Source of the DNA: Firmicutes bacterium CAG:460
GTDB lineage: Bacteria > Bacillota_I > Bacilli_A > RF39 > UBA660
Direction: 5' to 3'
DNA: 36,480 nucleotides
NCBI GenBank assembly: GCA_000437355.1
Contig: FR899769.1
Span: forward strand, 1,381 to 37,860
A model generated the notes under the pieces. The model searched no databases, was not told where the DNA came from, and saw only the letters and a list, made by a program, of their open reading frames with translations. The position numbers were made by a program, and so were the translations under genes. This document shows, in pieces, positions 1 to 7,856 of the stretch (position 1 is its first letter; every line of letters begins with the position of its first letter).

Positions 1-83
1 CTATCTAACATAACTTGTTTACCCCTTATTTCATATATTAAATTTTCTATTTTTTCATTTTCTTTTACTACTAATTCGTTCAT
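1..83 (-). CDS. ORF6N domain protein, N-terminal fragment (cut by window edge)
   Basis: Only the first 27 codons are inside the window. The peptide starts MNELVVKENEKIENL and continues into IYEIRGKQVMLD, which matches the opening of the ORF6N domain (IRGKQVMLD is its usual first strand and helix). ORF6N is a DNA-binding domain of phage antirepressors and related chromosomal regulators. The start is supported by a GGAAGAG ribosome site a few bases upstream. A 31-bp palindrome (102-132) lies just upstream, probably in its leader or operator. The remainder lies left of the window, so any C-terminal domain is unknown. Confidence 0.75.
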   Translation of the reverse strand, partial: MNELVVKENEKIENLIYEIRGKQVMLD

Positions 84-101
84 TCTCTTCCTTTCTTTTT
101 A

Positions 102-132
102 AACTTGAGGTCGAAATTTTCGACCTCAAGTT
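102..132. repeat. 31-bp palindrome, variant copy upstream of the ORF6N gene
   Basis: Two 15-base arms, AACTTGAGGTCGAAA and its exact complement, flank a single central T. It has the same length and the same CTTRAGGTC core as the four palindromes at 191-844, but the inner bases differ (GAAA instead of CCAA). A -10-like TATAAA on the minus strand at 138-143 would place a start site at its edge, so it would sit in the 5' leader of the ORF6N gene. It could be an operator or an RNA hairpin. Confidence 0.85.
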
Positions 133-190
133 ACTAATTTTATAACTTTAAATCAAAAATTTTTATTTAAAAATTAACACACAGTTTTTA

Positions 191-221
191 ATCTTAAGGT
201 CCCAAATTGGGACCTTAAGAT
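191..221. repeat. 31-bp palindrome, cassette A left
   Basis: Arms ATCTTAAGGTCCCAA and its complement around a central A; all 15 pairs match. It is separated by 45 bp from an equal palindrome at 267-297, and recurs at 738-768 with an offset of exactly 547 bp. Confidence 0.9.
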
Positions 222-237
222 TTTAGCAGCATTAATT

Positions 238-257
238 TTTCCCAGAAATATGGGAAA
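238..257. repeat. Small inverted repeat with loop GAAATA
   Basis: Arms TTTCCCA and TGGGAAA flank the six bases GAAATA. The matching element in cassette B (785-804) has identical arms but the loop is the exact reverse complement, TATTTC. It lies midway between the two large palindromes of cassette A. Confidence 0.85.
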
Positions 258-266
258 TTTTATACC

Positions 267-297
267 ATCTTAAGGTCCCAATTTGGGACCTTAAGAT
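267..297. repeat. 31-bp palindrome, cassette A right
   Basis: Same 15-base arms as the copy at 191-221 but the central base is T. It is followed by AT-rich sequence that is also shared with the region after cassette B. Confidence 0.9.
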
Positions 298-737
298 TTA
301 TTTCTTTATTATGGGCCTCTTCATAATGGAATATTAATTACTACTATAGATAATATTTGGTATCAAAATAAGTATATAATAGTTTAAACAATGTGTCAAC
401 TAATTAATATAGGTTTGTTAAAGTCTTTTTAAAATGATAACAATATTCCAGTTAAAAAAATTATACACTATATAAAAGACAATTCTAATCAAAAATATAC
501 AAGTAACTAATATTTAAAAAAATGTTTTTCAATATATTATTATATGTACATAAAATAAAAAAAACTATGATATTTCACAGAGATTTAACGACTTATGGCT
601 TCAAAAGTTTCATAAGTACCAATCGATATAAACCATATCACAAATAATGATTATCATCAATAGTTTGAACAAAACTTTCATAAAATGATACACCGCTAAT
701 CAAATGTTTTTATAAAAAAATGTGTGTTATTTTTATA
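298..737. other. Gene-free spacer between palindrome cassettes
   Basis: No open reading frame with a ribosome site is seen on either strand. Bases 325-410 resemble 846-905, which includes the 3' end of the DUF421 gene, so this is part of a diverged duplication. Around 590-700 the minus strand shows short coding-like runs (such as ISGVSFYESFVQTIDDNHY) broken by stops and frame changes, which may be an eroded gene. I cannot identify it. Confidence 0.4.
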
Positions 738-768
738 ATCTTAAGGTTTCAAAATGGAACCTTAAGAT
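738..768. repeat. 31-bp palindrome, cassette B left, imperfect
   Basis: The outer arms ATCTTAAGGTT and AACCTTAAGAT are intact, but the inner bases no longer pair fully (GGTTTCAAAATGGAACC). It is the positional twin of 191-221, 547 bp away, and looks like a decayed copy. Confidence 0.85.
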
Positions 769-784
769 TATACTAACATCAATT

Positions 785-804
785 TTTCCCATATTTCTGG
801 GAAA
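785..804. repeat. Small inverted repeat with loop TATTTC
   Basis: Same TTTCCCA/TGGGAAA arms as 238-257; the six-base loop is inverted relative to that copy while all flanking sequence is in direct orientation. Confidence 0.85.
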
Positions 805-813
805 TTTTCTAAC

Positions 814-844
814 ATCTTAAGGTCCCAAATTGGGACCTTAAGAT
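814..844. repeat. 31-bp palindrome, cassette B right
   Basis: Perfect 15-base arms around a central A, identical to 191-221. It lies 54 bp beyond the DUF421 stop codon. No T-run follows on the minus strand, so a simple intrinsic terminator role is not obvious. Confidence 0.9.
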
Positions 845-897
845 TAATGGAATTTTAATTATTATTATAGATATTATTTGGTATCAAATTGCCTCAA

Positions 898-1545
898 CTA
901 ATTAACATCAGTTTTCTTAATAATATATATTTTTTTATTTTTATAAAAAGCATAAAATATATCTTTAATAGTTAAATCTTTATTTTGTAATTGTTCAATT
1001 ACCCATTCTGGAGTTTTTCTAATATGTTTTACAACTTTAGTTTGTAACTCTCCATCTAAAATTAAAGCTTGAGGATAAGCACTTTTAGTTTTAAAGAAAT
1101 TATATTTAAAAATAGATAACTCTCCATTTGGTTCTAAAAAAGCATATTCAACCATACTCAAATCCCTTATTTCTTTTTGTCTTAAAGAGATAAGTAAATC
1201 ATCTAAAGAATATCTTTGTTTAACCATTTCTTTATAATTTATTTTACCATTCACAATAATTAATGATGGTTTACCATCAAATATAGTTCTAAACTTTCTT
1301 GATTTAATAGAAATAAATGCAAATAAAACTTCTAAAATAACTAAACAAGTTATTGGAATTATTGTATAAGACAAAGGTTGTTTAAATTCTTCAATACTTA
1401 TAGCAACAAGTTCTGCAATTAATATTGAAACTATTAAATCTATTACTCCAAGTTGACCTATTTCTCTTTTGCCCATAATACGATAAGATATAAGGACAAA
1501 AAAATAAAAAAATATTGTTCTAAACAAAACAGTAAATATTTGCAT
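898..1545 (-). CDS. DUF421 (YetF-type) membrane protein
   Basis: About 215 residues. Three hydrophobic segments occupy roughly residues 2-19, 30-48 and 58-78. They are followed by the motif FDGKPSLIIVNGKI (about 85-98) and a soluble C-terminal domain, the arrangement of the YetF/DUF421 family. The molecular role of that family is not established; several members are associated with spore or stress physiology in Bacillus. I chose the internal ATG at 1545 over the one at 1557 because GGTGAT lies six bases before it. The gene stands alone, transcribed away from the pilin-processing genes by a 66-bp gap. Its 3' end is part of the duplicated segment also seen at 325-410. Confidence 0.85.
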   Translation of the reverse strand: MQIFTVLFRTIFFYFFVLISYRIMGKREIGQLGVIDLIVSILIAELVAISIEEFKQPLSYTIIPITCLVILEVLFAFISIKSRKFRTIFDGKPSLIIVNGKINYKEMVKQRYSLDDLLISLRQKEIRDLSMVEYAFLEPNGELSIFKYNFFKTKSAYPQALILDGELQTKVVKHIRKTPEWVIEQLQNKDLTIKDIFYAFYKNKKIYIIKKTDVN

Positions 1546-1611
1546 ATATATCACCATTTATATTATGGTTTATAAAATTATTTTTTAAACAAAAAAGTAA
1601 CTTACTGTTAC

Positions 1612-2367
1612 TTAAAATTTAAATAGAAAATTTAATAATAAATTGAATTTATCCATGTGAAAAAATACTATAAATAAAGCTCCAGCTAGAAAAGGACCAT
1701 ATGGAAATTCATGACTTTTCATAACCTTTACACTTGCAACTGCATAAGGTAAAGCTAAAAATGTCGATAAAACTAAGGTAACAATTCCTAATTTAAAACC
1801 TAAAATAAGACCAATTATAAAGGAAAATTTTATATCTCCTCCACCTAAAGATTCTTTTTTTAAGACTGTTGTTCCAATTCTTTCAATTAGCATCATTACT
1901 ACAAACATTGAAAAAGCAGAAATAATACTAAATAAGCAATTATGAAAACCTAAATATATAAGTTTTAATATTACTACTAGTATTGCTGATACCACTAAAG
2001 GAGAATCTAATATAACCATATATTTAAAATCACTTATAAATATGATTATCATTAAAGATATAACAATTAAAGAAACAAAGAATTCATAACCAATTGGAAA
2101 GCAAAATGATGCTAGTAAAAATAGTAAACCTGTAAACAACTCTACAAAAAAATGGTCAATACTAATACTTTTTTTACAATAACTACATTTTCCACCTTGA
2201 ACTATAAATGATACTAAAGGTATTAAATTATACCATTTTAATACTTTGCCACATGAATCACATTTGCTTCTTGATTTAACTACATCTTCACCTTTTGGTA
2301 ATCTTGTTGCAACTACGAGATAAAAGGAACCTAAAATAGTTCCTAATATAAACCATAAAATATTCAT
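1612..2367 (-). CDS. comC: Prepilin peptidase (type IV leader peptidase, A24 family)
   Basis: A 251-residue polytopic membrane aspartyl protease that would cleave, and usually N-methylate, type IV prepilin or competence pseudopilin leaders at the inner face of the membrane. It starts with GSFYLVVATRLP (family GSFxNVxxxRLP). It has the zinc-type pairs C36xxC39 and C61xxC64. The two catalytic aspartates are visible as D113 (FISDFKYM) and D178 in GGGDIK. Start ATG follows AGGGGG at good distance. It lies 8 bp downstream of the PilC-type gene, so the two are surely cotranscribed. No pilin substrate lies in the window. The pilD/comC choice of symbol is by Gram-positive convention. Confidence 0.9.
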   Translation of the reverse strand: MNILWFILGTILGSFYLVVATRLPKGEDVVKSRSKCDSCGKVLKWYNLIPLVSFIVQGGKCSYCKKSISIDHFFVELFTGLLFLLASFCFPIGYEFFVSLIVISLMIIIFISDFKYMVILDSPLVVSAILVVILKLIYLGFHNCLFSIISAFSMFVVMMLIERIGTTVLKKESLGGGDIKFSFIIGLILGFKLGIVTLVLSTFLALPYAVASVKVMKSHEFPYGPFLAGALFIVFFHMDKFNLLLNFLFKF

Positions 2368-2375
2368 ATATCCCC

Positions 2376-3944
2376 CTAACTATTTTGAATTTGAGCATAC
2401 ATACCAAACATTGGCATTATAACTGCAATAATTATTAATCCAACAATTACAGCTAAAAACGCTATCATAACTGGTTCAATAAACGCTTTCATTGAATTAA
2501 TTGTACTCTTATGTAGCCCTTGGTAATATTCACTTACCTTTTGCATCATATCTGCTAATTCACCAGTAGATTCTCCAGTAACTATCATGTAATATGCAAC
2601 ATCAGGTATTGCCCAATGGTCTTTAAAAGCATCACTAATCTTATCACCTTTAATTATATTTTGAATTGTTTTATAAAGAATAGATTTATATATTTCATTA
2701 TTAGTAATTCTACTTAAAATGTCCATACTATCTGTAATAAAGACATTATTTTTTAAAAGTGATGCAAATGTTTTAGAAAATATTGTAAGTTCATTATAAA
2801 TAATTACATCTTTTACAACAGGAATATGCATTAAAAATATTTGAACAGTTGCACGGAATGCTTTAACTTTCTTATATAAAAATGTTAAAATTATTATTAT
2901 CAACGCTATAACTATTAAAACAACATGCCAATAATTTTGAATAAATGAACTAACATTTATAACAATTTTAGTAATACCAGAGATTTCCATATTTTGTTGT
3001 TCATATATATTTATGAATTGCGGTACAACATATAACATGATAAATACAATAACAGCAATAGAAAATATTGTTACAATTACAGGATATGTCATAGCACTTT
3101 TCATTTGTTTTTTAGTATCATCTATTTCTGTGTAATAAGCTGCCATGTCATCTAATGTTTCAATTAATGTTCCACTTGCTTCAGCAGCTTTAATCATATT
3201 AATAAGTAATGCTGGAAACATACTTCCTTGTTTTTCTAAGGCTGCACTAAAGCTTTCCCCTAAAGTAAGTTCATATGAAATAGCTTTAAATGCAGTAGTT
3301 CTTGCTTTATTACCTTTCATTTGAGTTGTAAGTATCTTAACAGATTCATTTAATGTTAAACCTGCTTTTAAATATGTCGATAATTGAGTTAACCAAAATA
3401 TTAAATCTTTAGTTTTCATCTTCTTACCTAAGAATGATGAATCTTTATAAGCAAAATCAATAAATGGTGATGTCTTAATTACATAAACATCATAACCTTC
3501 ATTAAGTAAATAAGCATTAATATCTAGCTTACTTAAACCATTCATTGTACCAGTAATAATTTTACCAGTATTATCCCTAACTTTATAAAAATACACATGT
3601 GGTTCTCTACTTCTTGTTGCTCCAGCTGTTTGTAAATCAACTAATAAAGCTTTCTTTTCTTCTTCTAATTTTGCTAATGTTTTTTGACTATATTTATAAA
3701 CTTTTTCTTTTTTTGTTTTCTTCTTAGTTCTTTCATATATCTTTTCTTCTTCAGTTATAAAAGCTTGTTTTGTACTTTTATAAGTTTTATCTAACCCATA
3801 ACTTGCACTATTATATAAATCTACCCATCCTTCAAAACAGATATATTTTAAACCCATCCAAGCATACTTTAAGATATTAAGTAATATTATAAAAGGACTT
3901 TTTAATAAATCTAACATGTTATTTGATTTAGTACTTTCACTCAT
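2376..3944 (-). CDS. comGB: Type IV pilus / competence platform protein (PilC/ComGB, T2SS F family)
   Basis: The inner-membrane platform protein of a type IV pilus-like machine. About 522 residues, longer than the usual 350-410. After a hydrophobic N-terminus and a very charged lysine/glutamate stretch (about 60-105) comes the PilC entry domain (YKVRDNTGKIITGTM). Two T2SSF repeats follow, each ending in membrane helices (VIVTIFSIAVIVFIMLYVVP and the C-terminal FLAVIVGLIIIAVIMPMFGM). I take ATG 3944, not GTG 3953, because AGGG sits eight bases before it and overlaps the GTG. A promoter is visible at 3968-3996. The gene order is promoter, platform gene, prepilin peptidase; the PilB/ComGA ATPase and pilins are absent here. 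Confidence 0.88.
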   Translation of the reverse strand: MSESTKSNNMLDLLKSPFIILLNILKYAWMGLKYICFEGWVDLYNSASYGLDKTYKSTKQAFITEEEKIYERTKKKTKKEKVYKYSQKTLAKLEEEKKALLVDLQTAGATRSREPHVYFYKVRDNTGKIITGTMNGLSKLDINAYLLNEGYDVYVIKTSPFIDFAYKDSSFLGKKMKTKDLIFWLTQLSTYLKAGLTLNESVKILTTQMKGNKARTTAFKAISYELTLGESFSAALEKQGSMFPALLINMIKAAEASGTLIETLDDMAAYYTEIDDTKKQMKSAMTYPVIVTIFSIAVIVFIMLYVVPQFINIYEQQNMEISGITKIVINVSSFIQNYWHVVLIVIALIIIILTFLYKKVKAFRATVQIFLMHIPVVKDVIIYNELTIFSKTFASLLKNNVFITDSMDILSRITNNEIYKSILYKTIQNIIKGDKISDAFKDHWAIPDVAYYMIVTGESTGELADMMQKVSEYYQGLHKSTINSMKAFIEPVMIAFLAVIVGLIIIAVIMPMFGMYAQIQNS

Positions 3945-3967
3945 ATCGAACACCCTCTACAATATTA

Positions 3968-3996
3968 AGTATACCAAATTTCTATTACTTTTACAA
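3968..3996 (-). promoter_or_regulatory. Sigma-A type promoter of the platform/peptidase operon
   Basis: On the minus strand TTGTAA (3991-3996) and TATACT (3968-3973) are 17 bases apart, about 25 bases upstream of the PilC-type start. Confidence 0.65.
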
Positions 3997-4041
3997 TCAA
4001 TATTTTTGATTTTTTACATATAATTATATAGGTGATTTTAT

Positions 4042-4311
4042 ATGTTCGGTCCAAACACTATCAGAAGCACTTTAAGTTTTTCCAAAATATTATCAGGTAT
4101 TTCTAAAGGTTTAGGTATTATGAACCAAGCTATACCCATTTATAAAGAAGTAAAACCAATGATAGAAAATGCTAGAAAAGTCTTAGATATTGCCAAAGAA
4201 TTTAATAAAACAGGTAATACTAAAACAATTGATGTAACCCCAAAAAAAGAAGTAGTAACTAATAATACTACTCCTAAAATTAATACTTCTAATCCTGTTT
4301 TCTTTTTATAA
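4042..4311 (+). CDS. Small YqfQ/VrrA-like protein
   Basis: 89 residues, no signal peptide or strong membrane helix. The N-terminal half (ISKGLGIMNQAIPIYKEVKPMIENAR) is amphipathic and resembles the conserved part of YqfQ/VrrA-family proteins. The rest is a low-complexity Thr/Asn/Lys tail ending in NPVFFL. In Bacillus yqfQ lies close to rpoD and trmK, and here the gene faces trmK, which supports the guess. Function of the family is unknown. ATG 4042 is preceded by AGGTGAT, and a TATAAT lies at 4019-4024. Its last 23 bases overlap the 3' end of trmK on the other strand. Confidence 0.6.
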   Translation: MFGPNTIRSTLSFSKILSGISKGLGIMNQAIPIYKEVKPMIENARKVLDIAKEFNKTGNTKTIDVTPKKEVVTNNTTPKINTSNPVFFL

Positions 4312-4894
4312 TATTAATATATTCTAAATACTTTTTATCATGAGATTTTTCATATATTTCTTTATATTTATTTAATAAATGTTTTTTATAATTTATATCA
4401 TTACTTAAACCCACTAATAAATCATACTTACTTAAATTATCTTTTCCTTTTACATATTTTATTATGTTATAATATATATTATTTTCATAAACAATTATTT
4501 CTTTTTCTATTTTATAACCAATTTTAAACATATACTCTCTTAAATCACTAACATTTTTATGACTTGACAATATCAATTTATTAGGTAATACTTCATTATC
4601 TAATATTTTTTTTATAGTTTCAGTTCCAACTCCAGAAATAATTGCTATATCAAAACATTCATCTAAATTTTTAAAACCATCACTTACAACTAGTTTTATT
4701 TTACCCCTTAAATTATGTTTCTCTAAATTACTTTTAGCAAATAACAAGGCATTACTTGAAATATCACTAGCAACAATATTTTTAGTTATATCATTTTCAT
4801 ATAAATATATTGGTAAATAAGCATGGTCTGTACCTATATCAACTACTAAAGCATCATTATCTACTAAAGATGCTATAGCTTTTATTCTGTTCAT
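4289..4894 (-). CDS. trmK: tRNA (adenine(22)-N1)-methyltransferase
   Basis: A 201-residue SAM-dependent methyltransferase expected to make m1A at position 22 in the D-loop side of tRNAs. The family signature DIGTDHAYLPIYL (about residues 19-31) combines the SAM-binding loop with the TrmK-specific DHAYLP. ASDISS follows as the acidic motif II region, and ISGVGTE as the substrate-side motif. It starts inside the end of rpoD with a 4-base ATGA overlap, the usual position in Gram-positives (dnaG-rpoD-trmK). The usual partner YqfO is not in the window. Confidence 0.92.
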   Translation of the reverse strand: MNRIKAIASLVDNDALVVDIGTDHAYLPIYLYENDITKNIVASDISSNALLFAKSNLEKHNLRGKIKLVVSDGFKNLDECFDIAIISGVGTETIKKILDNEVLPNKLILSSHKNVSDLREYMFKIGYKIEKEIIVYENNIYYNIIKYVKGKDNLSKYDLLVGLSNDINYKKHLLNKYKEIYEKSHDKKYLEYINIIKRKQD

Positions 4895-5994
4895 TCTTCT
4901 AAAAAATCCTTTAATTTTTTAGCACGTGATGGATGTCTTAATTTTCTTAAAGCTTTAGCTTCAATTTGTCTGATACGTTCTCTTGTTACATTAAACTTTT
5001 TACCAACTTCTTCTAGAGTATGACAAGTTCCATCTAGTAAACCAAATCTAAGTTCAAGAACTTCTTGTTCTCTTGCTTGTAAACTCATTAATACTTCTTT
5101 TATTTCTTCTTTTAATATTTCATTTTCAGTATATTCTTCTGGTGATAAACTAGATTCATCTTTTAGAAAATCTCCTAGATGTGAATCATCTTCTTCCCCA
5201 ATCGGAGTTTCTAAAGATACTGGTTCTTGACTAATCTTTAATACTTCTCTTACCTTATCTACACCAACACCCATTTTCTTAGCTATTTCTTCTTCACTAG
5301 GTTCACGATTTAATTCCAATGTTAATTGTCTTTGAACTCTACTCATTTTATTAATTGTCTCTACCATATGAACTGGAACACGAATAGTTCTTGCTTGGTC
5401 TGCTAAAGCTCTAGTAATAGCTTGTCTAATCCACCATGTTGCATATGTTGAAAATTTATATCCTTTGTCATAATCAAATTTTTCAACAGCTTTCATTAAA
5501 CCAATATTTCCTTCTTGAATTAAATCTAAGAATAAAAGTCCACGTCCAACATATCTTTTAGCAATTGATACAACTAAACGTAAATTAGATTCAGCAAGTA
5601 TTCTTTTAGCTTCCGGATCATCTAAAGCTACTCTTTTAGATATTTCCATTTCTTCTTCTGTAGATAAAAGTGATATTCTACCTATTTCTTTTAAATACAT
5701 TCTAACTGGGTCATTAATATTTACATCTTTAGTTATATCTTCATCACTTAACATTTCTTCTTCAACTGGTTTTTCTTTGGCTCTTGCTTCTCCAGTTGTT
5801 GTATCAACATCAGCTTCCGCTACAACTGCAATATTATTTTCAACTAACTTATTATATAAATTATCTAAAGCATCATTATCAATATCTAATCCCTTTAGTT
5901 CTTGAGCTAACTCTTCATAAGTTATAAAACCTTTTTCTCTACCCTTTAGTATTAAACTATTTTCTCTTTCTTCTAATGTTTTAATTTGTTCCAT
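4891..5994 (-). CDS. rpoD: Primary RNA polymerase sigma factor (SigA/RpoD)
   Basis: 367 residues. Region 1.1-like N-terminal helices are followed by an acidic linker, then region 1.2 (DPVRMYLKEIG, about 95-105). Region 2 includes LDLIQEGNIGLMKAV and FSTYATWWIRQAI, the core-binding, melting and -10 recognition elements. Region 3 follows, and region 4 has a C-terminal HTH (VTRERIRQIEAKALRKLRHP) that reads the -35 box. It overlaps the dnaG stop by one base (TAATG) and overlaps trmK by four. The stop codon is TGA directly after the natural C-terminus, evidence for the standard code. The promoters noted in this window fit the TTGACA/TATAAT consensus of this factor. Confidence 0.98.
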   Translation of the reverse strand: MEQIKTLEERENSLILKGREKGFITYEELAQELKGLDIDNDALDNLYNKLVENNIAVVAEADVDTTTGEARAKEKPVEEEMLSDEDITKDVNINDPVRMYLKEIGRISLLSTEEEMEISKRVALDDPEAKRILAESNLRLVVSIAKRYVGRGLLFLDLIQEGNIGLMKAVEKFDYDKGYKFSTYATWWIRQAITRALADQARTIRVPVHMVETINKMSRVQRQLTLELNREPSEEEIAKKMGVGVDKVREVLKISQEPVSLETPIGEEDDSHLGDFLKDESSLSPEEYTENEILKEEIKEVLMSLQAREQEVLELRFGLLDGTCHTLEEVGKKFNVTRERIRQIEAKALRKLRHPSRAKKLKDFLEE

Positions 5995-7733
5995 TATTCA
6001 CACTTCCTTTTTAAATCAATTAACTTCTTAACCAATTCTTCTTTTTTAGTTTGGTCAAGTTCACTAGCAATTAATCCTTTTACTTTTATTATTTCATCTT
6101 TTTTATAAATATCTAATATTGCTTTTACACACGAATTAAATTCCTCATCACTTACTGAAGTGTTTCCATTTTCACTTAATATTATTTGTAAAAATTCGTA
6201 TTCATCTTCACTTTCCATTATCGTTGTTGTAAAATCTGCAACATCAATATTTCCATTATTAGACTCATAATATACTATTTCACTAGCTAGTACTCTTTCT
6301 ATTCTTTCTTTAAAATACCCTAAAGTATTTTTATATAAATTTATATACTTACTATCCATAAGCATATAATATAAAACTTTATGACTTGCTTTTTGATACT
6401 TAGTTAATTTTTTATCCCTTACTTCTTGTGTTTCTTCTTTTTTAACATCTTTTTTTACTTCAGTTTTTAAATTACTTTTCAAAATGTCAATATCAATTGC
6501 ATAATCCTTGCTTATTTTAGATAAAATTATCTCTTTTGTCAAGTCATCTTCGCCATTTATACTATTAATTACTTCTTTAACATAAGTAATTAAATCCTCC
6601 ATATTACTTAAATCTTTATCTTTTTTTAAACACTCTATCTTAAAATCAATATATTTTATAGCTTTATCTATGTTATTTTGCATAGCATCAATACCAAACT
6701 TTTCAAGATATTCATCTGGGTCTTTAGCCCCACTTAAACGAACTACTTTAGTATCAACACCGCTATTTATTAAAGACTCACCATTTTTTATGGTAGCGTC
6801 TTCACCAGCATTATCATTATCTAACATCAAAATTACGGGAACTTTTAATCTTTTTAAAATATCAATTTGTTCATTTGATAAGGCAACCCCCATTAACGCT
6901 ACAACATTTTTAAATCCTTTGGCACTCATTTTTATAGCATCCATATTACCTTCAACAACTATAACACTTTTTCTATCACGAATATAATTTTTAGCATTAT
7001 GATAATTAAATAACAAACTACTTTTTTTAAATATTTCTGTTTCTTTTGTATTTAAATATTTGGCAGTATTATCTTCACCATTAAATATTCTTCCTGTAAA
7101 CCCAACAACTTCTCCCTTTAAATTTTCAATTGGAATAACTACTCTATTAATAAATGTGTCATAAACATTCTCATTTACTTTATTAATCAAGCCCAACTTA
7201 TTAAGAGTTTCTATATCCCAGCCTTTATTTGTGGCAAGCTTATAAAATGTATCTTTGCGACTTCCAGAATATCCTAACTTAAATTCTTTTATTATAGTTT
7301 CATTAATACCTCTTTTTAACAAGTAATCTCTAGCTTTAGAACCATCTGTTGTATTAATATTATTTAAATAGTACTTCATAGCATATTCATAAATCTCATA
7401 ATCTTTACTATATTTGTTCTCACTTTTAACAAAAACATCGTTTTTTAAATTAAAACCAACTTTTTTAGCAACAATACTTACTGCTTCTGCAAAAGAAACA
7501 TTTTCATATTTCATTACAAAACTAAAAACATTACCACCAGTACGACATGTAAAACAATTAAATATTTGCTTTTCTGGTGAAATTATTAAAGAAGGGGAAT
7601 GGTCATTATGAAAGGGACATAATGCTACATAGTTCTTTCCTTTACTACTAACTTGCAAATAACCTGATATTATATCTACAATATTAGCTCTACTTCTGAT
7701 TTCATTTATTTCCTCATTACTTATATAAGCCAT
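5994..7733 (-). CDS. dnaG: DNA primase
   Basis: Makes RNA primers for replication. 579 residues from the chosen start MAYISNEEIN. The CHC2 zinc finger is complete (C39, H42, C60, C63). The TOPRIM core shows VVEGNMDA and MLDNDNAGEDAT, with acidic metal ligands. The C-terminal helicase-interaction region is divergent. An in-frame extension to 7799 exists, but a good sigma-A promoter (7771-7799) lies inside it and a strong AAGGGG ribosome site precedes 7733, so the extension is not translated. First gene of the dnaG-rpoD-trmK operon; rpsU is not present upstream. Confidence 0.97.
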   Translation of the reverse strand: MAYISNEEINEIRSRANIVDIISGYLQVSSKGKNYVALCPFHNDHSPSLIISPEKQIFNCFTCRTGGNVFSFVMKYENVSFAEAVSIVAKKVGFNLKNDVFVKSENKYSKDYEIYEYAMKYYLNNINTTDGSKARDYLLKRGINETIIKEFKLGYSGSRKDTFYKLATNKGWDIETLNKLGLINKVNENVYDTFINRVVIPIENLKGEVVGFTGRIFNGEDNTAKYLNTKETEIFKKSSLLFNYHNAKNYIRDRKSVIVVEGNMDAIKMSAKGFKNVVALMGVALSNEQIDILKRLKVPVILMLDNDNAGEDATIKNGESLINSGVDTKVVRLSGAKDPDEYLEKFGIDAMQNNIDKAIKYIDFKIECLKKDKDLSNMEDLITYVKEVINSINGEDDLTKEIILSKISKDYAIDIDILKSNLKTEVKKDVKKEETQEVRDKKLTKYQKASHKVLYYMLMDSKYINLYKNTLGYFKERIERVLASEIVYYESNNGNIDVADFTTTIMESEDEYEFLQIILSENGNTSVSDEEFNSCVKAILDIYKKDEIIKVKGLIASELDQTKKEELVKKLIDLKRKCE

Positions 7734-7770
7734 AACATTCCCCTTTATCCCCTTGTTAAAAATCGTTTCT

Positions 7771-7799
7771 ATTATATCATTTTTTGTTCTATTTTGCAA
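7771..7799 (-). promoter_or_regulatory. Promoter of dnaG-rpoD-trmK
   Basis: Minus strand TTGCAA (7794-7799), 17-base spacer, TATAAT (7771-7776). It decides the dnaG start in favour of 7733. Confidence 0.8.
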
Positions 7800-7828
7800 A
7801 CATTTTCACACAAATTTCTTATATTTTT

Positions 7829-7856
7829 AAAAGATAACCATTTTTAGTTATCTTTT
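7829..7856 (-). terminator. Hairpin copy downstream of the TA-like pair
   Basis: Arms AAAAGATAAC and GTTATCTTTT with loop CATTTTTA, identical to the terminator at 8684-8711. The duplicated copy lacks the longer T-run after the stem, so it may be weaker. It would end transcription of the toxin-antitoxin-like pair. Confidence 0.6.

Noticed and set aside
590..700. Hidden gene or RNA on the minus strand
   Set aside because: Coding-like runs are broken by stops and frame changes with no ribosome site; kept only as a possible relic.
102..844. CRISPR array
   Set aside because: The repeats are self-complementary, only five, unevenly spaced, and no spacer pattern or cas gene is present.
4891..4893. 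TGA as tryptophan (mycoplasma code)
   Set aside because: rpoD ends naturally at this TGA and tryptophans elsewhere use TGG.
6670..6987. Plus-strand open frame of 105 codons
   Set aside because: Lies antisense within dnaG, no ribosome site; mirror of real coding sequence. The same applies to other plus-strand frames within uvrC, tig, polC, dnaE and cvpA.
7734..7799. Longer dnaG start
   Set aside because: The extension contains the promoter and lacks family similarity; a strong ribosome site is at 7733.
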